From Lutimaribacter degradans (lineage in GTDB: Bacteria; Pseudomonadota; Alphaproteobacteria; Rhodobacterales; Rhodobacteraceae), in NCBI RefSeq assembly GCF_023703375.1, contig NZ_JAMQGO010000002.1, positions 186,001-250,000 on the forward strand: a stretch of DNA of 64,000 nucleotides, given 5' to 3'. The position numbers and the translations under genes were made by a program. The notes under the pieces are model-generated. The model saw only the letters and a program-made list of their open reading frames with translations, searched no databases and was not told the DNA's origin. Positions within the stretch are counted from its first letter, which is position 1. Every line of letters starts with the position of its first letter. Positions 9,615 to 17,544 of the stretch are shown one piece after another.

Positions 9615-10370
9615 ATGTCTGAGCTTCTGCCCTTCTGCAAGATCAAGCTGCAATACCTGCTGGAGATGGTCACGGACCACGAGCTGGACGACAACGCCTT
9701 ACGCGTGGCGCTCTACCTGACGCTGGCCCATGCCGATCATGAGACCGGCGAGAGTCGCCCGTCATTCGAGACCATCGGCGCGGCCATCGGAAAACACGCC
9801 AAGTCGGTCAAAAGGGCGCTGAACAAGGTCGAGGCGGCGGGCTACATGACCGTGGAGCGCGGGACCAACAAGGGGAAATCCTCGCGCTACCGCCCGACCG
9901 AAGCGGCTATGCGGCGGGCCACCGAGCGCCGCCGGGAGGGGGACAAGATTGTCCCGCTTAGCCGTGCCAAAGGGGGACAGTCCTGTCCACAAAGCGGGAC
10001 AGATATGTCCAGCAAAGGGGGACAAGATCGCCCCCCGAACAGAGAACAAGAACTTAGAAAAGAACAGGGGCGCGCGTCCGCGCCGGATTTGCCCGATGAA
10101 GGGCAATCCGGCGGAACGCGCCCGGACCTGGTGTTTGTCCCGAGGGGCATTTGCTTTGTCCGGGACTGGGACGCACGGCTGGCCAGGGAAGGGATGACGA
10201 CGCTGGAACGCAGCTTGCCCCTGTCACCGCACGAGCATCACCTTGGCTTCTGGCTACCGGCGCGGACACCGGCCCAATTGGGCAGCGTAGAGTGGCGAGA
10301 ACAGCTCCATTTGCTCAGAGATTTGATCCGCGAGACGTCCGCAAACGTGGAGCATCGCCATGCGATCTGA
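9615..10370 (+). CDS. HTH replication-initiator-like protein of the element
   Basis: The 251-residue product has an N-terminal winged-helix domain (about residues 8-85). The segment SRPSFETIGAAIGKH with KRALNKVEAAGYM is typical of plasmid and phage initiator or regulator HTH domains. A low-complexity linker (about 108-145) contains repeated GGQ/GTD-type units encoded by DNA palindromes. A C-terminal domain (about 170-251) has conserved-looking W and H residues but no family I recognise. The start follows GGGAGGGG. It overlaps mobC by 11 bp. It could be a replication initiator or a mobilization accessory protein; the first is preferred because of the internal palindromes. Confidence 0.65.
   Translation: MSELLPFCKIKLQYLLEMVTDHELDDNALRVALYLTLAHADHETGESRPSFETIGAAIGKHAKSVKRALNKVEAAGYMTVERGTNKGKSSRYRPTEAAMRRATERRREGDKIVPLSRAKGGQSCPQSGTDMSSKGGQDRPPNREQELRKEQGRASAPDLPDEGQSGGTRPDLVFVPRGICFVRDWDARLAREGMTTLERSLPLSPHEHHLGFWLPARTPAQLGSVEWREQLHLLRDLIRETSANVEHRHAI
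9941..10033. repeat. Four intragenic palindromes, candidate iterons or operators
   Basis: Three exact copies of GGACA-N4-TGTCC lie at 9941-9954, 9975-9988 and 9997-10010. A degenerate fourth (GGACA-AGAT-CGCCC) is at 10020-10033. The starts are spaced 34, 22 and 23 bp. They sit inside the HTH gene, in its linker. The N4 spacers differ while the arms are kept, and the reading phase varies, so the arms look selected as DNA rather than as protein. Confidence 0.75.
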
Positions 10371-10818
10371 GCAAACAGCAAGGCGACCCATGTCATACGC
10401 TGGCGCTGCTGACACGGGACCTTGCGAGGGGCGGCAAGCCTCCCCTTCGAACCCCACCGGCGCGGGCAAAACCCACGCCAAAGAGCCGCTGACGGAGACC
10501 TTCGTCTTCCGTTGCACGGCAGCTGAAAAAGCCGAGCTACGCGCCAAGGCCGTGGCTGCTGGTGTGCCTGCCGCGAACCTCCTGCGCGAGGCGCTTGGCC
10601 TGACCGAGGCGCGCCGACGCAAGCCGGTGCCGCGCGTCGATCCGGCGCTGGTGCTGGCGCTCTGGCGCATCGGTGGCAACCTCAACCAGATCGCCCGCTG
10701 GCTGAACCGCGCGATGCTGGTGGGCCGCACCGACCTAGACAGCCTGACCGTCGCGCGCCGCCTGTTGGTGATCGAACGCCAGCTTGCTCAGCTCCTCGAG
10801 GAGGCGCGGCGGTGCTGA
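10360..10818 (+). CDS. mobC: MobC-like relaxosome accessory protein
   Basis: The 152-residue protein shows the MobC pattern: TETFVFRCTAAEKAELRAKA, a ribbon-helix-helix start near residue 48, then GGNLNQIARWLNRAM near residue 108. MobC proteins bind oriT and help the relaxase nick. The start overlaps the HTH gene and has GGAG upstream. The 3' end overlaps the relaxase start, a sign of coupling. Confidence 0.82.
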   Translation: MRSEQTARRPMSYAGAADTGPCEGRQASPSNPTGAGKTHAKEPLTETFVFRCTAAEKAELRAKAVAAGVPAANLLREALGLTEARRRKPVPRVDPALVLALWRIGGNLNQIARWLNRAMLVGRTDLDSLTVARRLLVIERQLAQLLEEARRC

Positions 10819-12368
10819 TCAAGTTCTTCCCCAACGGCAAAGGCGCGGGCGCAGGGCCGGTCGGCTATCTCGTCGCCGAGCACGTGCTGGCCTATGACGG
10901 CAATCGCGACCTGATCCGCGATGCCGATGGCCAGCCCCTGACCGTAACGCGCGATCCCTTGCCCGAGGTGCTGCGCGGTTATCCAAGCCGTACCGAGGCG
11001 CTGATCGACGCCAGCCGACACCAATGGACCTACCGCGCGGGCGTGATCAGCTTTGCGGCTCAGGATGCTCCCAGCGAGGCGCAGCAGGCGGAGGTCATGG
11101 ACGCATTCGAGAAACTCGCCTTTGCCGGGCTGGACGGCGAGCAATACGACATGCTCTGGGTCCGTCACAGCCACGAGGACCGCGTGGAGCTGCACTTCTG
11201 CACCCCGCGCCTGGAGCTGACCACCGGACGCAGCCTGAACATCGCGCCACCGGGCTATCAGGACGCCTTTGACAGCCTGCGCGACCTGATGAACCAGCGC
11301 CACGGCTGGGCCGATCCGATGGAGCTGGAGCGCGCTCAGGAGGTGCGCGACACCATCGAGGCCCCGACCCGCGCGCAGGGGCGCGACGAGCTGCACGCGT
11401 GGATCCTCGATCAGATTTCGATGGGTCTGATCGAGGATCGCGCCAGCATGCTCGACGTGCTCACGGACGCGGGGTTCGACCTGCCCCGCGTGGGCAAAGC
11501 CTACCTGACCGCCCAGGACCCCGAGACCGGCGAGCGCTGGCGCCTGAAAGGAGAGATTTTCCATGAAAACTGGCAAGCCGACCCGGCTGAGCGAGAAATT
11601 GAACGCGGAACTCGACACGATACGCCAGGACTACGCCGCCTCGATGGCATCCCAGCTGGAGAGCTTCAGGACCGATTTGACGGCCATTGCGAGCGACGCG
11701 CGGCGTACCATCGAGAACGATACGCGTCGCTTCCTGAACGAGAACAGGAGCTTGTTCGAGACGCGGACCGAGCAGATCAGGCGCTGGCTGACGATCTCGC
11801 CTTGGGTGATCTCGGGGCTGATCGTGACGGGGATCGCCTCGACGATGGTCGCGAGCTGGTTCTGGACGTCTCTGCTGACGCGCTCGGAGCTGACGGAACT
11901 GGGCCTCACGCGGATCGAGCGGCCCGAGGGGAGATGGTTGATCCTGGACCTGGACAAGACGCGGCTCAGGACCTGTTCGATGGGCGGCAAGACCGTCACC
12001 TGCATCAGAATAATGGAGGACTAGATGACGACGCCCCTGACAGCCTTGGAACGCGACTTGCTCGCCTGCGTCGAGCGGTTGGTGACGGCTTGCGAAACAT
12101 CAGCGCAGGAATTGAGCGGCTTGGAAGCACGCTCGACGAAGAGGCTGCAAGCCCAGTTGGATGGTATCGCGGGCTGCGCGACGTTGCTCATACGCTCGCA
12201 GATCGCGTCAATGCAGGCGTTGCGTGGCTTGCTGAGCGAAGAGGCGAGCTACAACGCGCTGGACGCGAAGTTGAACGAGAGCTTGACCTTAGCGAAGGAC
12301 GCCGAAAAGAGGCTGAGACAGAGCTAGAGGCGCGGGAACGCGACATGGACCGGGGGCTGACGCATTGA
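10812..12368 (+). CDS. mobA: Relaxase (MobA/MbeA-like, MOB-P)
   Basis: The 518-residue protein is a conjugative nickase/transesterase. The N-terminal relaxase domain carries a His/acid cluster at RHSHEDRVELHF (H119, H121, E122, E126, H128) followed by RSLN (N143), close to the HEN-type signature of ColE1 MbeA relatives. The C-terminal half (about 250-518) is low-complexity, rich in D, R, E and A. That composition is explained by two other genes read in a second frame beneath it. The GTG start at 10812 has GAGGAGG upstream. Confidence 0.85.
   Translation: MLIKFFPNGKGAGAGPVGYLVAEHVLAYDGNRDLIRDADGQPLTVTRDPLPEVLRGYPSRTEALIDASRHQWTYRAGVISFAAQDAPSEAQQAEVMDAFEKLAFAGLDGEQYDMLWVRHSHEDRVELHFCTPRLELTTGRSLNIAPPGYQDAFDSLRDLMNQRHGWADPMELERAQEVRDTIEAPTRAQGRDELHAWILDQISMGLIEDRASMLDVLTDAGFDLPRVGKAYLTAQDPETGERWRLKGEIFHENWQADPAEREIERGTRHDTPGLRRLDGIPAGELQDRFDGHCERRAAYHRERYASLPEREQELVRDADRADQALADDLALGDLGADRDGDRLDDGRELVLDVSADALGADGTGPHADRAARGEMVDPGPGQDAAQDLFDGRQDRHLHQNNGGLDDDAPDSLGTRLARLRRAVGDGLRNISAGIERLGSTLDEEAASPVGWYRGLRDVAHTLADRVNAGVAWLAERRGELQRAGREVERELDLSEGRRKEAETELEARERDMDRGLTH
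11563..12024 (+). CDS. MobB/MbeB-like membrane protein nested in mobA
   Basis: This 153-residue frame lies wholly inside mobA in a different frame. It has its own strong ribosome site (AAGGAGAG, eight bases before ATG). The product has a charged, coiled-coil-like N-terminal part (about 1-72), a membrane segment around 78-105 and a short C-terminal domain. This matches the layout of MobB/MbeB proteins, which in RSF1010 and ColE1 are also encoded within the relaxase gene. The stop TAG directly abuts the ATG of the next nested gene. Confidence 0.75.
   Translation: MKTGKPTRLSEKLNAELDTIRQDYAASMASQLESFRTDLTAIASDARRTIENDTRRFLNENRSLFETRTEQIRRWLTISPWVISGLIVTGIASTMVASWFWTSLLTRSELTELGLTRIERPEGRWLILDLDKTRLRTCSMGGKTVTCIRIMED
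12025..12327 (+). CDS. MbeD-like small helical protein nested in mobA
   Basis: The 100-residue product is almost entirely alpha-helical (LTALERDLLACVERLVTAC at its N-terminus) and resembles ColE1 MbeD in size, composition and position. It is in the same frame as the preceding nested gene, starts immediately after its TAG and has GGAGG eight bases upstream. It ends 41 bp before the end of mobA. Its role would be in mobilization or entry exclusion, by analogy only. Confidence 0.68.
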   Translation: MTTPLTALERDLLACVERLVTACETSAQELSGLEARSTKRLQAQLDGIAGCATLLIRSQIASMQALRGLLSEEASYNALDAKLNESLTLAKDAEKRLRQS

Positions 12369-12462
12369 GGTTGAGTGCCAAGCCGTCGGTTGGCAAAAGT
12401 GCACAAACTACCATGCTATGGCGTGGCAACCGCCCTTCGTACGACAAGAGCGTTTTTGAAGC

Positions 12463-13056
12463 TCAGGCTGCTCCAGCGCTACTCTGAACGTCTGTTTCCA
12501 GTTTGTCCGCGTAGATGAATTGCTTGGCGTCCTCGCGCACTTCAAGCGTCGCCCCGTCAATCGCGCCGACGGCAAGGCCCGCGTTCACGCGCCGCGCCGG
12601 TTTACCCGCACTCAGCCACTTTCCCGCTTTGCCGACCGCGAAGCGCCCTTTGCGCGCTCCAGCGCCTTTGCCTTCCGCTGCGTCCATGATCACCACGGCG
12701 ACCTCTTCCATCCGGAATAATCCACCCTGGCTTGCTGGGGGCATTTTGCGCTTCTGAAGGGATTGGCGCGTGACTTCCAACCGCTTGGCCACGTCGGCCA
12801 AGCTGACGAGATCAGGCCGCACTTCCCGAAGAATCGAGCCCGCAGGAAGCTGTTTCTGGATCGCCCGAGCGGCGTCGAGAATGGCGTCCTCGGCATGGTC
12901 ACTGACTGCTTCCAGCGCGATCCCGATCATGCCAGGCACGCCAGTGCCAACAATGGCATCCTCGAACCCTACCTCGAAGACAGCGTCCATCAGGTCGAAT
13001 GCATCGTGATCGTCTTCGGGGAGGGCGAAGATCAGTTCGAATTCGATTTCTGCCAT
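12463..13056 (-). CDS. HTH protein, probable antitoxin partner of the HicA-like gene
   Basis: The 197-residue protein has an alpha/beta N-terminal half (about 1-90), then VSLADVAKRLEVTRQSLQKR, a helix-turn-helix near residues 90-112, and a positively charged tail. Homologues with this order are familiar to me as small DNA-binding proteins beside HicA-like genes. ATG 13056 follows the upstream stop by one base and has AAGAGG nine bases upstream; in-frame ATGs at 13065 and 13110 would overlap the upstream gene. Confidence 0.6.
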   Translation of the reverse strand: MAEIEFELIFALPEDDHDAFDLMDAVFEVGFEDAIVGTGVPGMIGIALEAVSDHAEDAILDAARAIQKQLPAGSILREVRPDLVSLADVAKRLEVTRQSLQKRKMPPASQGGLFRMEEVAVVIMDAAEGKGAGARKGRFAVGKAGKWLSAGKPARRVNAGLAVGAIDGATLEVREDAKQFIYADKLETDVQSSAGAA

Positions 13057-13057
13057 G

Positions 13058-13336
13058 TCATTCATCCTCTTGAGGGCCCTCATCGGCATTGCCAAGTTTT
13101 GTGCAGCCAAGCGCCCTGTTTCTCAGTTGACGGGCGAACCGTCCCGGATTCCGTGGCGTCGACCAGACCCCCATCTGACAAAACTCGCCGCACCGGCAGT
13201 CCGGATCGTTGTTGGGGCAGCGGATCAGCCCCCATGCATGCCCGCGCCCGGAGCGTGTGGTAACAGTCCAACCCAATGCCTCGAGCTCACGCAAGACCGC
13301 TTCGATTTCCTTGGACTTGTGCGCTTTACGGGACAT
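13058..13336 (-). CDS. HicA-like small protein, probable toxin
   Basis: The 92-residue product starts with SKEIEAVLRELEALGWTV, then SGRGHAWG with the single His expected for HicA-type mRNA interferases, and ends in a Cys-rich part (CPNNDPDCRCGEFC) before VWSTPRNP. HicA proteins usually have about 60-80 residues, so the Cys-rich insert is extra. The downstream HTH gene begins one base after its stop. Toxin activity is inferred from fold resemblance and gene pairing. Confidence 0.55.
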   Translation of the reverse strand: MSRKAHKSKEIEAVLRELEALGWTVTTRSGRGHAWGLIRCPNNDPDCRCGEFCQMGVWSTPRNPGRFARQLRNRALGCTKLGNADEGPQEDE

Positions 13337-13357
13337 TATTTAGGCTCTTCGGTTTAT

Positions 13358-13402
13358 GTTGTCAATCGACAACTTTATGTGCTGCCAAACGCTTTTTCTC
13401 AA
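13358..13402 (-). promoter_or_regulatory. Promoter and palindromic operator of the HicA-like pair
   Basis: Upstream of the HicA-like gene lies the exact 16-bp palindrome GTTGTCAATCGACAAC (13358-13373). On the minus strand TTGAGA (13402-13397), 17 bp and CATAAA (13379-13374) make a plausible promoter just ahead of it. The transcript would start within the palindrome, the usual arrangement for toxin-antitoxin autorepression. Confidence 0.6.
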
Positions 13403-13450
13403 TCAAGGCACAATGGTAGAACAACAACGTCCGACGGGCCATTTCCCCGA

Positions 13451-16400
13451 TCACTCGTTCACCCCATAGAGCTCTCGCAACTGCTCCGGCACGGGCTCAG
13501 GAATATCCCATTGCACCGTGATCGGTGCCTCGCCCTCCCATCCGGCGAACTCCACCGGGCCAGCATAACGGAAAGGTGCCGCGCGGCCATCGCGCAGTTT
13601 CGATTTGCGCAGGAACAAGTGAACCGTCCAGCCGGCTTCCGCGCCAGAGATGATGCGGCCGCGCAGGCCGTTGCGGCGGGTGCTGGTCTGGGCCTGCCAG
13701 ACAAAGCGCGTTGGGCTTGCGAACTGGTCGGCATAGTGGCCTCCAAGGGACATGCTCCCCTTGTCCATTGTCACGAGTAGGATCATCGCCCGTACGCCCT
13801 TGAGCACCACAATACCGGCGTTCCATGAGCCAGTATTGAACACCGCCCCGAAATGCGGCGCGATCTGATCGCGCTGGTATTCCTGCCATAGGGTCAGGCT
13901 CTGGGTGGGGGCGACCGGTGCGGGGGCGGCATCTTCGGCGGCTTCCGCCAGGCTGGTGCCCTCGGGCATGTCATAAACTACATCCCGCGCCTGAAGATAC
14001 CGTAGCAACCGCCAATCCACGAGTTCCGAAGCAAGCGGGGCTAGAGCGGGGTTCTGAGCTTCGGCAAATGTGGTCTGGAAGGTGCCTGGCCCCAACTGGA
14101 ACCAATCCGTCTCTGCCAGGATCTTGAGCGGTTGCTGCATCAGGACAGCGCGCAAGCGTGGGGTGTCATCCGGATCGACGCTTAGGTCCGCCTTGATCTG
14201 TGGATTACGACGCGCCAGCCTGGCAACGCGCTCCACCAGCTCGGTCAGGGCGATCTGGCCCGGGAAGGCATTCCCCTCAATCATCGCGCGCAGGACCAGC
14301 ATCTTGTAGCTACGGGTCATCCGCGTCGTCTCGATCTCGTCCAAAAGCGTGCGATGAGCGGTCCAGGTCGCGCGCTGTGTATCAGACAGGTCGCGCATAT
14401 CTGCAACGAACCCGAGCCATCCTTCATGCCCCGTGCGCCCAGGGTTGAAGCCCGCATGCTGCACCTCGGAGGCTGTGGGCCGTGTGCCGTGACGCTCACG
14501 GAAATCGCGGTAGAAGGCGGCAAGTTCCTCGCCATCGCGCGGCTGGCGGATCAGGGACCGCAGGATGTCGAGTGCCTGCAGGTCATAGGTCACCTCGCAG
14601 CCCACGGGAAACTGGATCAGCTTGTCGTTGAGCCGCTCCAGCGCGAGCCGCAGCGCGCCATCGCCCGCGCCCAGCTTGAGAAGCGTGCGGAACTTCGTCA
14701 GGAAAATCCGGTGGTTACCGATATAGTCGATCACCGCCAGATGCGTCTTTTCCGCCGACCGCCGCAGACCGCGACCAAGTTGCTGCAACCAGATCACCGG
14801 GCTTTCGGTGGGGCGCAGCATCAACACCGTGTCGATCGAAGGCACGTCGACCCCCTCGTTGAACATGTCGACGGCAAAGACGATGTCGAGATCGCCGTCC
14901 TCCAGCGCTTTCAGTGCGCTGGCCCGAGGGGCCGAAGTGTCCCCCGAATGGACCGCCACTGCACGCAGACCGCGCGCTTGCGCGAAGTCGGCCATGAAAT
15001 CGGCATGGCGGCGGGAGACACAGAAGCCGATGGTCTTCTTGCCACCGCGCTTCGCAAGCTGTTCGAGGGCGTTCTCGGCGCGGGCCTGGGTGGCGACGGC
15101 TTCTGTCAGGGCAGCCTCGTCGAACCGCCCGCTACGCCAGGGTATCTGTGAATACTCGACCGGGTCGGGCACGCCGAAGTAGTGGAAGGGGGCCAGAAGC
15201 CCCCGGTCGATCCCCGACCAGAGATCGCATTCGTAGACCAGGTTTTCCTCGCACAGCCCCAACAGGTCACCACCATCGCTGCGGTCGGGTGTGGCGGTCA
15301 GGCCCAGTAGGAAGCCGGGCTGGAAATGGTCGATGATACGCCGATAGGTGGCGGCGGCGGCGTGGTGGAATTCGTCGATGACGATGTAATCGAAGGCGCG
15401 CGGGTCGAAACGGGTCAGATGCGAGTTGCGTGCAAGTGTCTGGACCGAGGCGAAGACGATATCTGCCTCGGGGTCCTTCTCCTCGCCGCTATAGCGGCCA
15501 AGACGGTCGCGAGGCCGGACCGCACGAAAGGCAACCATGGCTTGGGTCAGAATTTCTTCGCGGTGCGCCACGAAGAGGACACGGGCGGCAGTCGCGCTGT
15601 CGAAGGCAGCGAGGAAAGTCTTGCCCAGCCCCGTAGCTAGCACCACCAGCCCCGCGCCATAGCCCTTTGCTCGGGTCGCTCGTAGCGCCGTCAGCGCTTC
15701 GGCCTGAACCTCGTGCGGGGTGGGCTCCGTTTCCGGGGCCTCTACTGGTGCACCGGTGATCGTGGGCTGGGGCACGATGCGGCGATCCTCATAGGCGTCG
15801 ATCCAGGCTGGGGTCAGTTCGGTAACCTCGGGCCTTATCAGCAGCGACTCGAAGGCCGCCCGCGCGGCCAGCAACGGGGCGGGATCGACCGGGTCAACGT
15901 GGCGCAAGTTCCACTCGATGCCCTCGGTCAGCGCCGAGCGGGACAGATTCGACGACCCGACGATCAGCGCCCCGCCGTCACCGGCAAAGGTGAACATCCA
16001 GGCCTTGGGGTGGAAAGGGATCTGCGCTGCCTGAAACACATGCAGCCGAAGCTCGCCCTCAAGATCTGCTATGAGCCGCAAGGCCGCCGGTTCCGTTACA
16101 CCCAGGTAGTCGCCAGTCAGCAGCCGCAACTGCCCACCGCGGTCCAGCAGGTCGCGCAGATGCGGCAGGATCACCCGTACGCCCGAGGTCATCAGAAATG
16201 AAACCGACAGATCGACAGCGTGCGCCTGGTCGATCAGTGGGCGCAGATGGGCGTGCAATGCATCCTCGCCGCCCGAGATCAGGGGGCGGTCATGGGGCAT
16301 TCCCAGCAAGGAGCCGGGTGCCGCCAATGGCGGATCGAGGCGCAGATGGACATGGTCGCCAGTCTCAACCAACGTCACGCGTGCTGCCACGTTCGCCGTC

Positions 16401-16654
16401 TCGAGAAGAGCTTGCACCGGTCCAATCCTTGCAGCCAGCGTGGCTTGCTCTGCGGCGGACAGTTCCCGCCAACGCGCAACGTGACGGCGGGGGGCGAGCG
16501 CAAGACCAGCACCCTGGCGGACCAGGATGACCTGCGCGTCGCATTCCACAATGTCACTGGCGGCGGCAGCGCAGACAACGCAGGGATGGTCGCCCGATCC
16601 CTCAGGCACATTCGATCCAGCCGTCACGTCTTCTTCACCACTGAATTCACCCAC
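13451..16654 (-). CDS. HIT-PLD-SF2 helicase-DUF3427 protein, SauUSI-like restriction enzyme
   Basis: This 1067-residue multidomain protein has four parts. First, a HIT-like domain (about 22-115) with CVVC at 25-28 and GDHVHLRLDP near 99-108. Second, a phospholipase-D nuclease domain (about 125-290) with HPK (H215, K217) and GSSNLSRSALTEG. Third, an SF2 helicase core with ATGLGKT at 340-346, DEFH at 427-430, TATPDR at 453-458 and QQLGRGLRR. Fourth, a DUF3427-type C-terminal region ending in PFRYAGPVEFAGW. PLD-helicase-DUF3427 is the architecture of SauUSI, an ATP-dependent type IV enzyme that cuts modified-cytosine DNA. The N-terminal HIT domain is an addition. The start overlaps the methyltransferase stop by 31 bp. 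Confidence 0.82.
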   Translation of the reverse strand: MGEFSGEEDVTAGSNVPEGSGDHPCVVCAAAASDIVECDAQVILVRQGAGLALAPRRHVARWRELSAAEQATLAARIGPVQALLETANVAARVTLVETGDHVHLRLDPPLAAPGSLLGMPHDRPLISGGEDALHAHLRPLIDQAHAVDLSVSFLMTSGVRVILPHLRDLLDRGGQLRLLTGDYLGVTEPAALRLIADLEGELRLHVFQAAQIPFHPKAWMFTFAGDGGALIVGSSNLSRSALTEGIEWNLRHVDPVDPAPLLAARAAFESLLIRPEVTELTPAWIDAYEDRRIVPQPTITGAPVEAPETEPTPHEVQAEALTALRATRAKGYGAGLVVLATGLGKTFLAAFDSATAARVLFVAHREEILTQAMVAFRAVRPRDRLGRYSGEEKDPEADIVFASVQTLARNSHLTRFDPRAFDYIVIDEFHHAAAATYRRIIDHFQPGFLLGLTATPDRSDGGDLLGLCEENLVYECDLWSGIDRGLLAPFHYFGVPDPVEYSQIPWRSGRFDEAALTEAVATQARAENALEQLAKRGGKKTIGFCVSRRHADFMADFAQARGLRAVAVHSGDTSAPRASALKALEDGDLDIVFAVDMFNEGVDVPSIDTVLMLRPTESPVIWLQQLGRGLRRSAEKTHLAVIDYIGNHRIFLTKFRTLLKLGAGDGALRLALERLNDKLIQFPVGCEVTYDLQALDILRSLIRQPRDGEELAAFYRDFRERHGTRPTASEVQHAGFNPGRTGHEGWLGFVADMRDLSDTQRATWTAHRTLLDEIETTRMTRSYKMLVLRAMIEGNAFPGQIALTELVERVARLARRNPQIKADLSVDPDDTPRLRAVLMQQPLKILAETDWFQLGPGTFQTTFAEAQNPALAPLASELVDWRLLRYLQARDVVYDMPEGTSLAEAAEDAAPAPVAPTQSLTLWQEYQRDQIAPHFGAVFNTGSWNAGIVVLKGVRAMILLVTMDKGSMSLGGHYADQFASPTRFVWQAQTSTRRNGLRGRIISGAEAGWTVHLFLRKSKLRDGRAAPFRYAGPVEFAGWEGEAPITVQWDIPEPVPEQLRELYGVNE

Positions 16655-17214
16655 TGTTCCGATGCGCGTTCAGGGCGGCAGTCCCGGCTTTCCCAAAAGT
16701 CCGATTGGCCGAATACGGCGCATTCGGCCAGGAGAGACCTTAGACGTTCCTCAGTCATGTCGGTAAAGCGTCGACCATCCTTCACTCGCTCGCCTTTGCC
16801 GCACTTGAACGACATATAGAGCACGCCGCCAGGGACGAGATGGGCGGCCAGCCGATCGATGACGTCTGGCAAGTTCTCCTCTGCAACATGCAGCAGAGAA
16901 GCGCAGGCCCAGATTCCCTCGAACGAATGATCCCACGAAAAATCTTCGAAACGCATCAGCTTGGTCGGTACCGCCGCGAGTTCTTGCGTAGCGGCTGCCA
17001 TAGTTCGCGAGGAGTCGAAAGCTTCTACATCGTAACCCAAAATGCGAAAGGCTAGCGCGTCACGTCCTGATCCTGACCCCGCATCGAGAATGCGTGCAGG
17101 GCCGTTATGTCGCGGCGGCACAACTTGCAGAAATCGCCCACGCGCCGCTGACATATCAAGATCGCGTGTGGTCGATATGAAGTTAGAGGCATTGTCATCA
17201 TAAAAGTTAGACAA
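16624..17214 (-). CDS. Class I SAM-dependent methyltransferase
   Basis: The 196-residue protein has motif I as ILDAGSGSGRDALAF (about 42-56), an acidic end to strand 2 (VEAFDSS) and a motif IV-like WACASLLHV. This resembles TehB/UbiE-type small-molecule methyltransferases more than DNA methylases, since no NPPY or PC motif is visible. It lies between a membrane protein and the restriction-like effector in one tight operon, so it probably belongs to that system. Confidence 0.82.
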   Translation of the reverse strand: MSNFYDDNASNFISTTRDLDMSAARGRFLQVVPPRHNGPARILDAGSGSGRDALAFRILGYDVEAFDSSRTMAAATQELAAVPTKLMRFEDFSWDHSFEGIWACASLLHVAEENLPDVIDRLAAHLVPGGVLYMSFKCGKGERVKDGRRFTDMTEERLRSLLAECAVFGQSDFWESRDCRPERASEQWVNSVVKKT

Positions 17215-17232
17215 TTTGTTGCTCCGTCAGAA

Positions 17233-17532
17233 CTATATCTTCATTTCGTGCCGATCAAAGATCGAGAGTTCTTTGCGGGTATGTTTCATAAGAATGCGCA
17301 GGAACCTTTGGACAATAAGGGTGCCGCCAAGGCCGATGGTAACAAGCATTAGATAGAACCAGTGGGCAAGCCCCCATGTCTCTTGGCCAGACGTTGCAAT
17401 CAATCCAGTGCTGCCGACCAGCAAGCAGATTGCACAAGCCACGCCGATTTGTCGGGCGAATGTGAAGATTTCCAGCTCACAAGGCTCCAGCTTTTGCTTT
17501 GGCGATTTCGGGTGGTAAGCATTGTCACTCAT
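17233..17532 (-). CDS. Two-transmembrane-segment protein
   Basis: The 99-residue product has a polar N-terminus, two hydrophobic helices (about 30-48 and 58-76) and a basic C-terminal tail. No family is recognised. It sits 12 bp after the regulator and 18 bp before the methyltransferase. That spacing suggests a role in the same system, possibly as a membrane sensor or effector. Confidence 0.6.
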   Translation of the reverse strand: MSDNAYHPKSPKQKLEPCELEIFTFARQIGVACAICLLVGSTGLIATSGQETWGLAHWFYLMLVTIGLGGTLIVQRFLRILMKHTRKELSIFDRHEMKI

Positions 17533-17544
17533 TCAAACATCTCC

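Noticed and set aside
14354..15151. Open frames antisense to the restriction-like gene
   Set aside because: They lie wholly under the helicase and DUF3427 region and have no ribosome site or domain.
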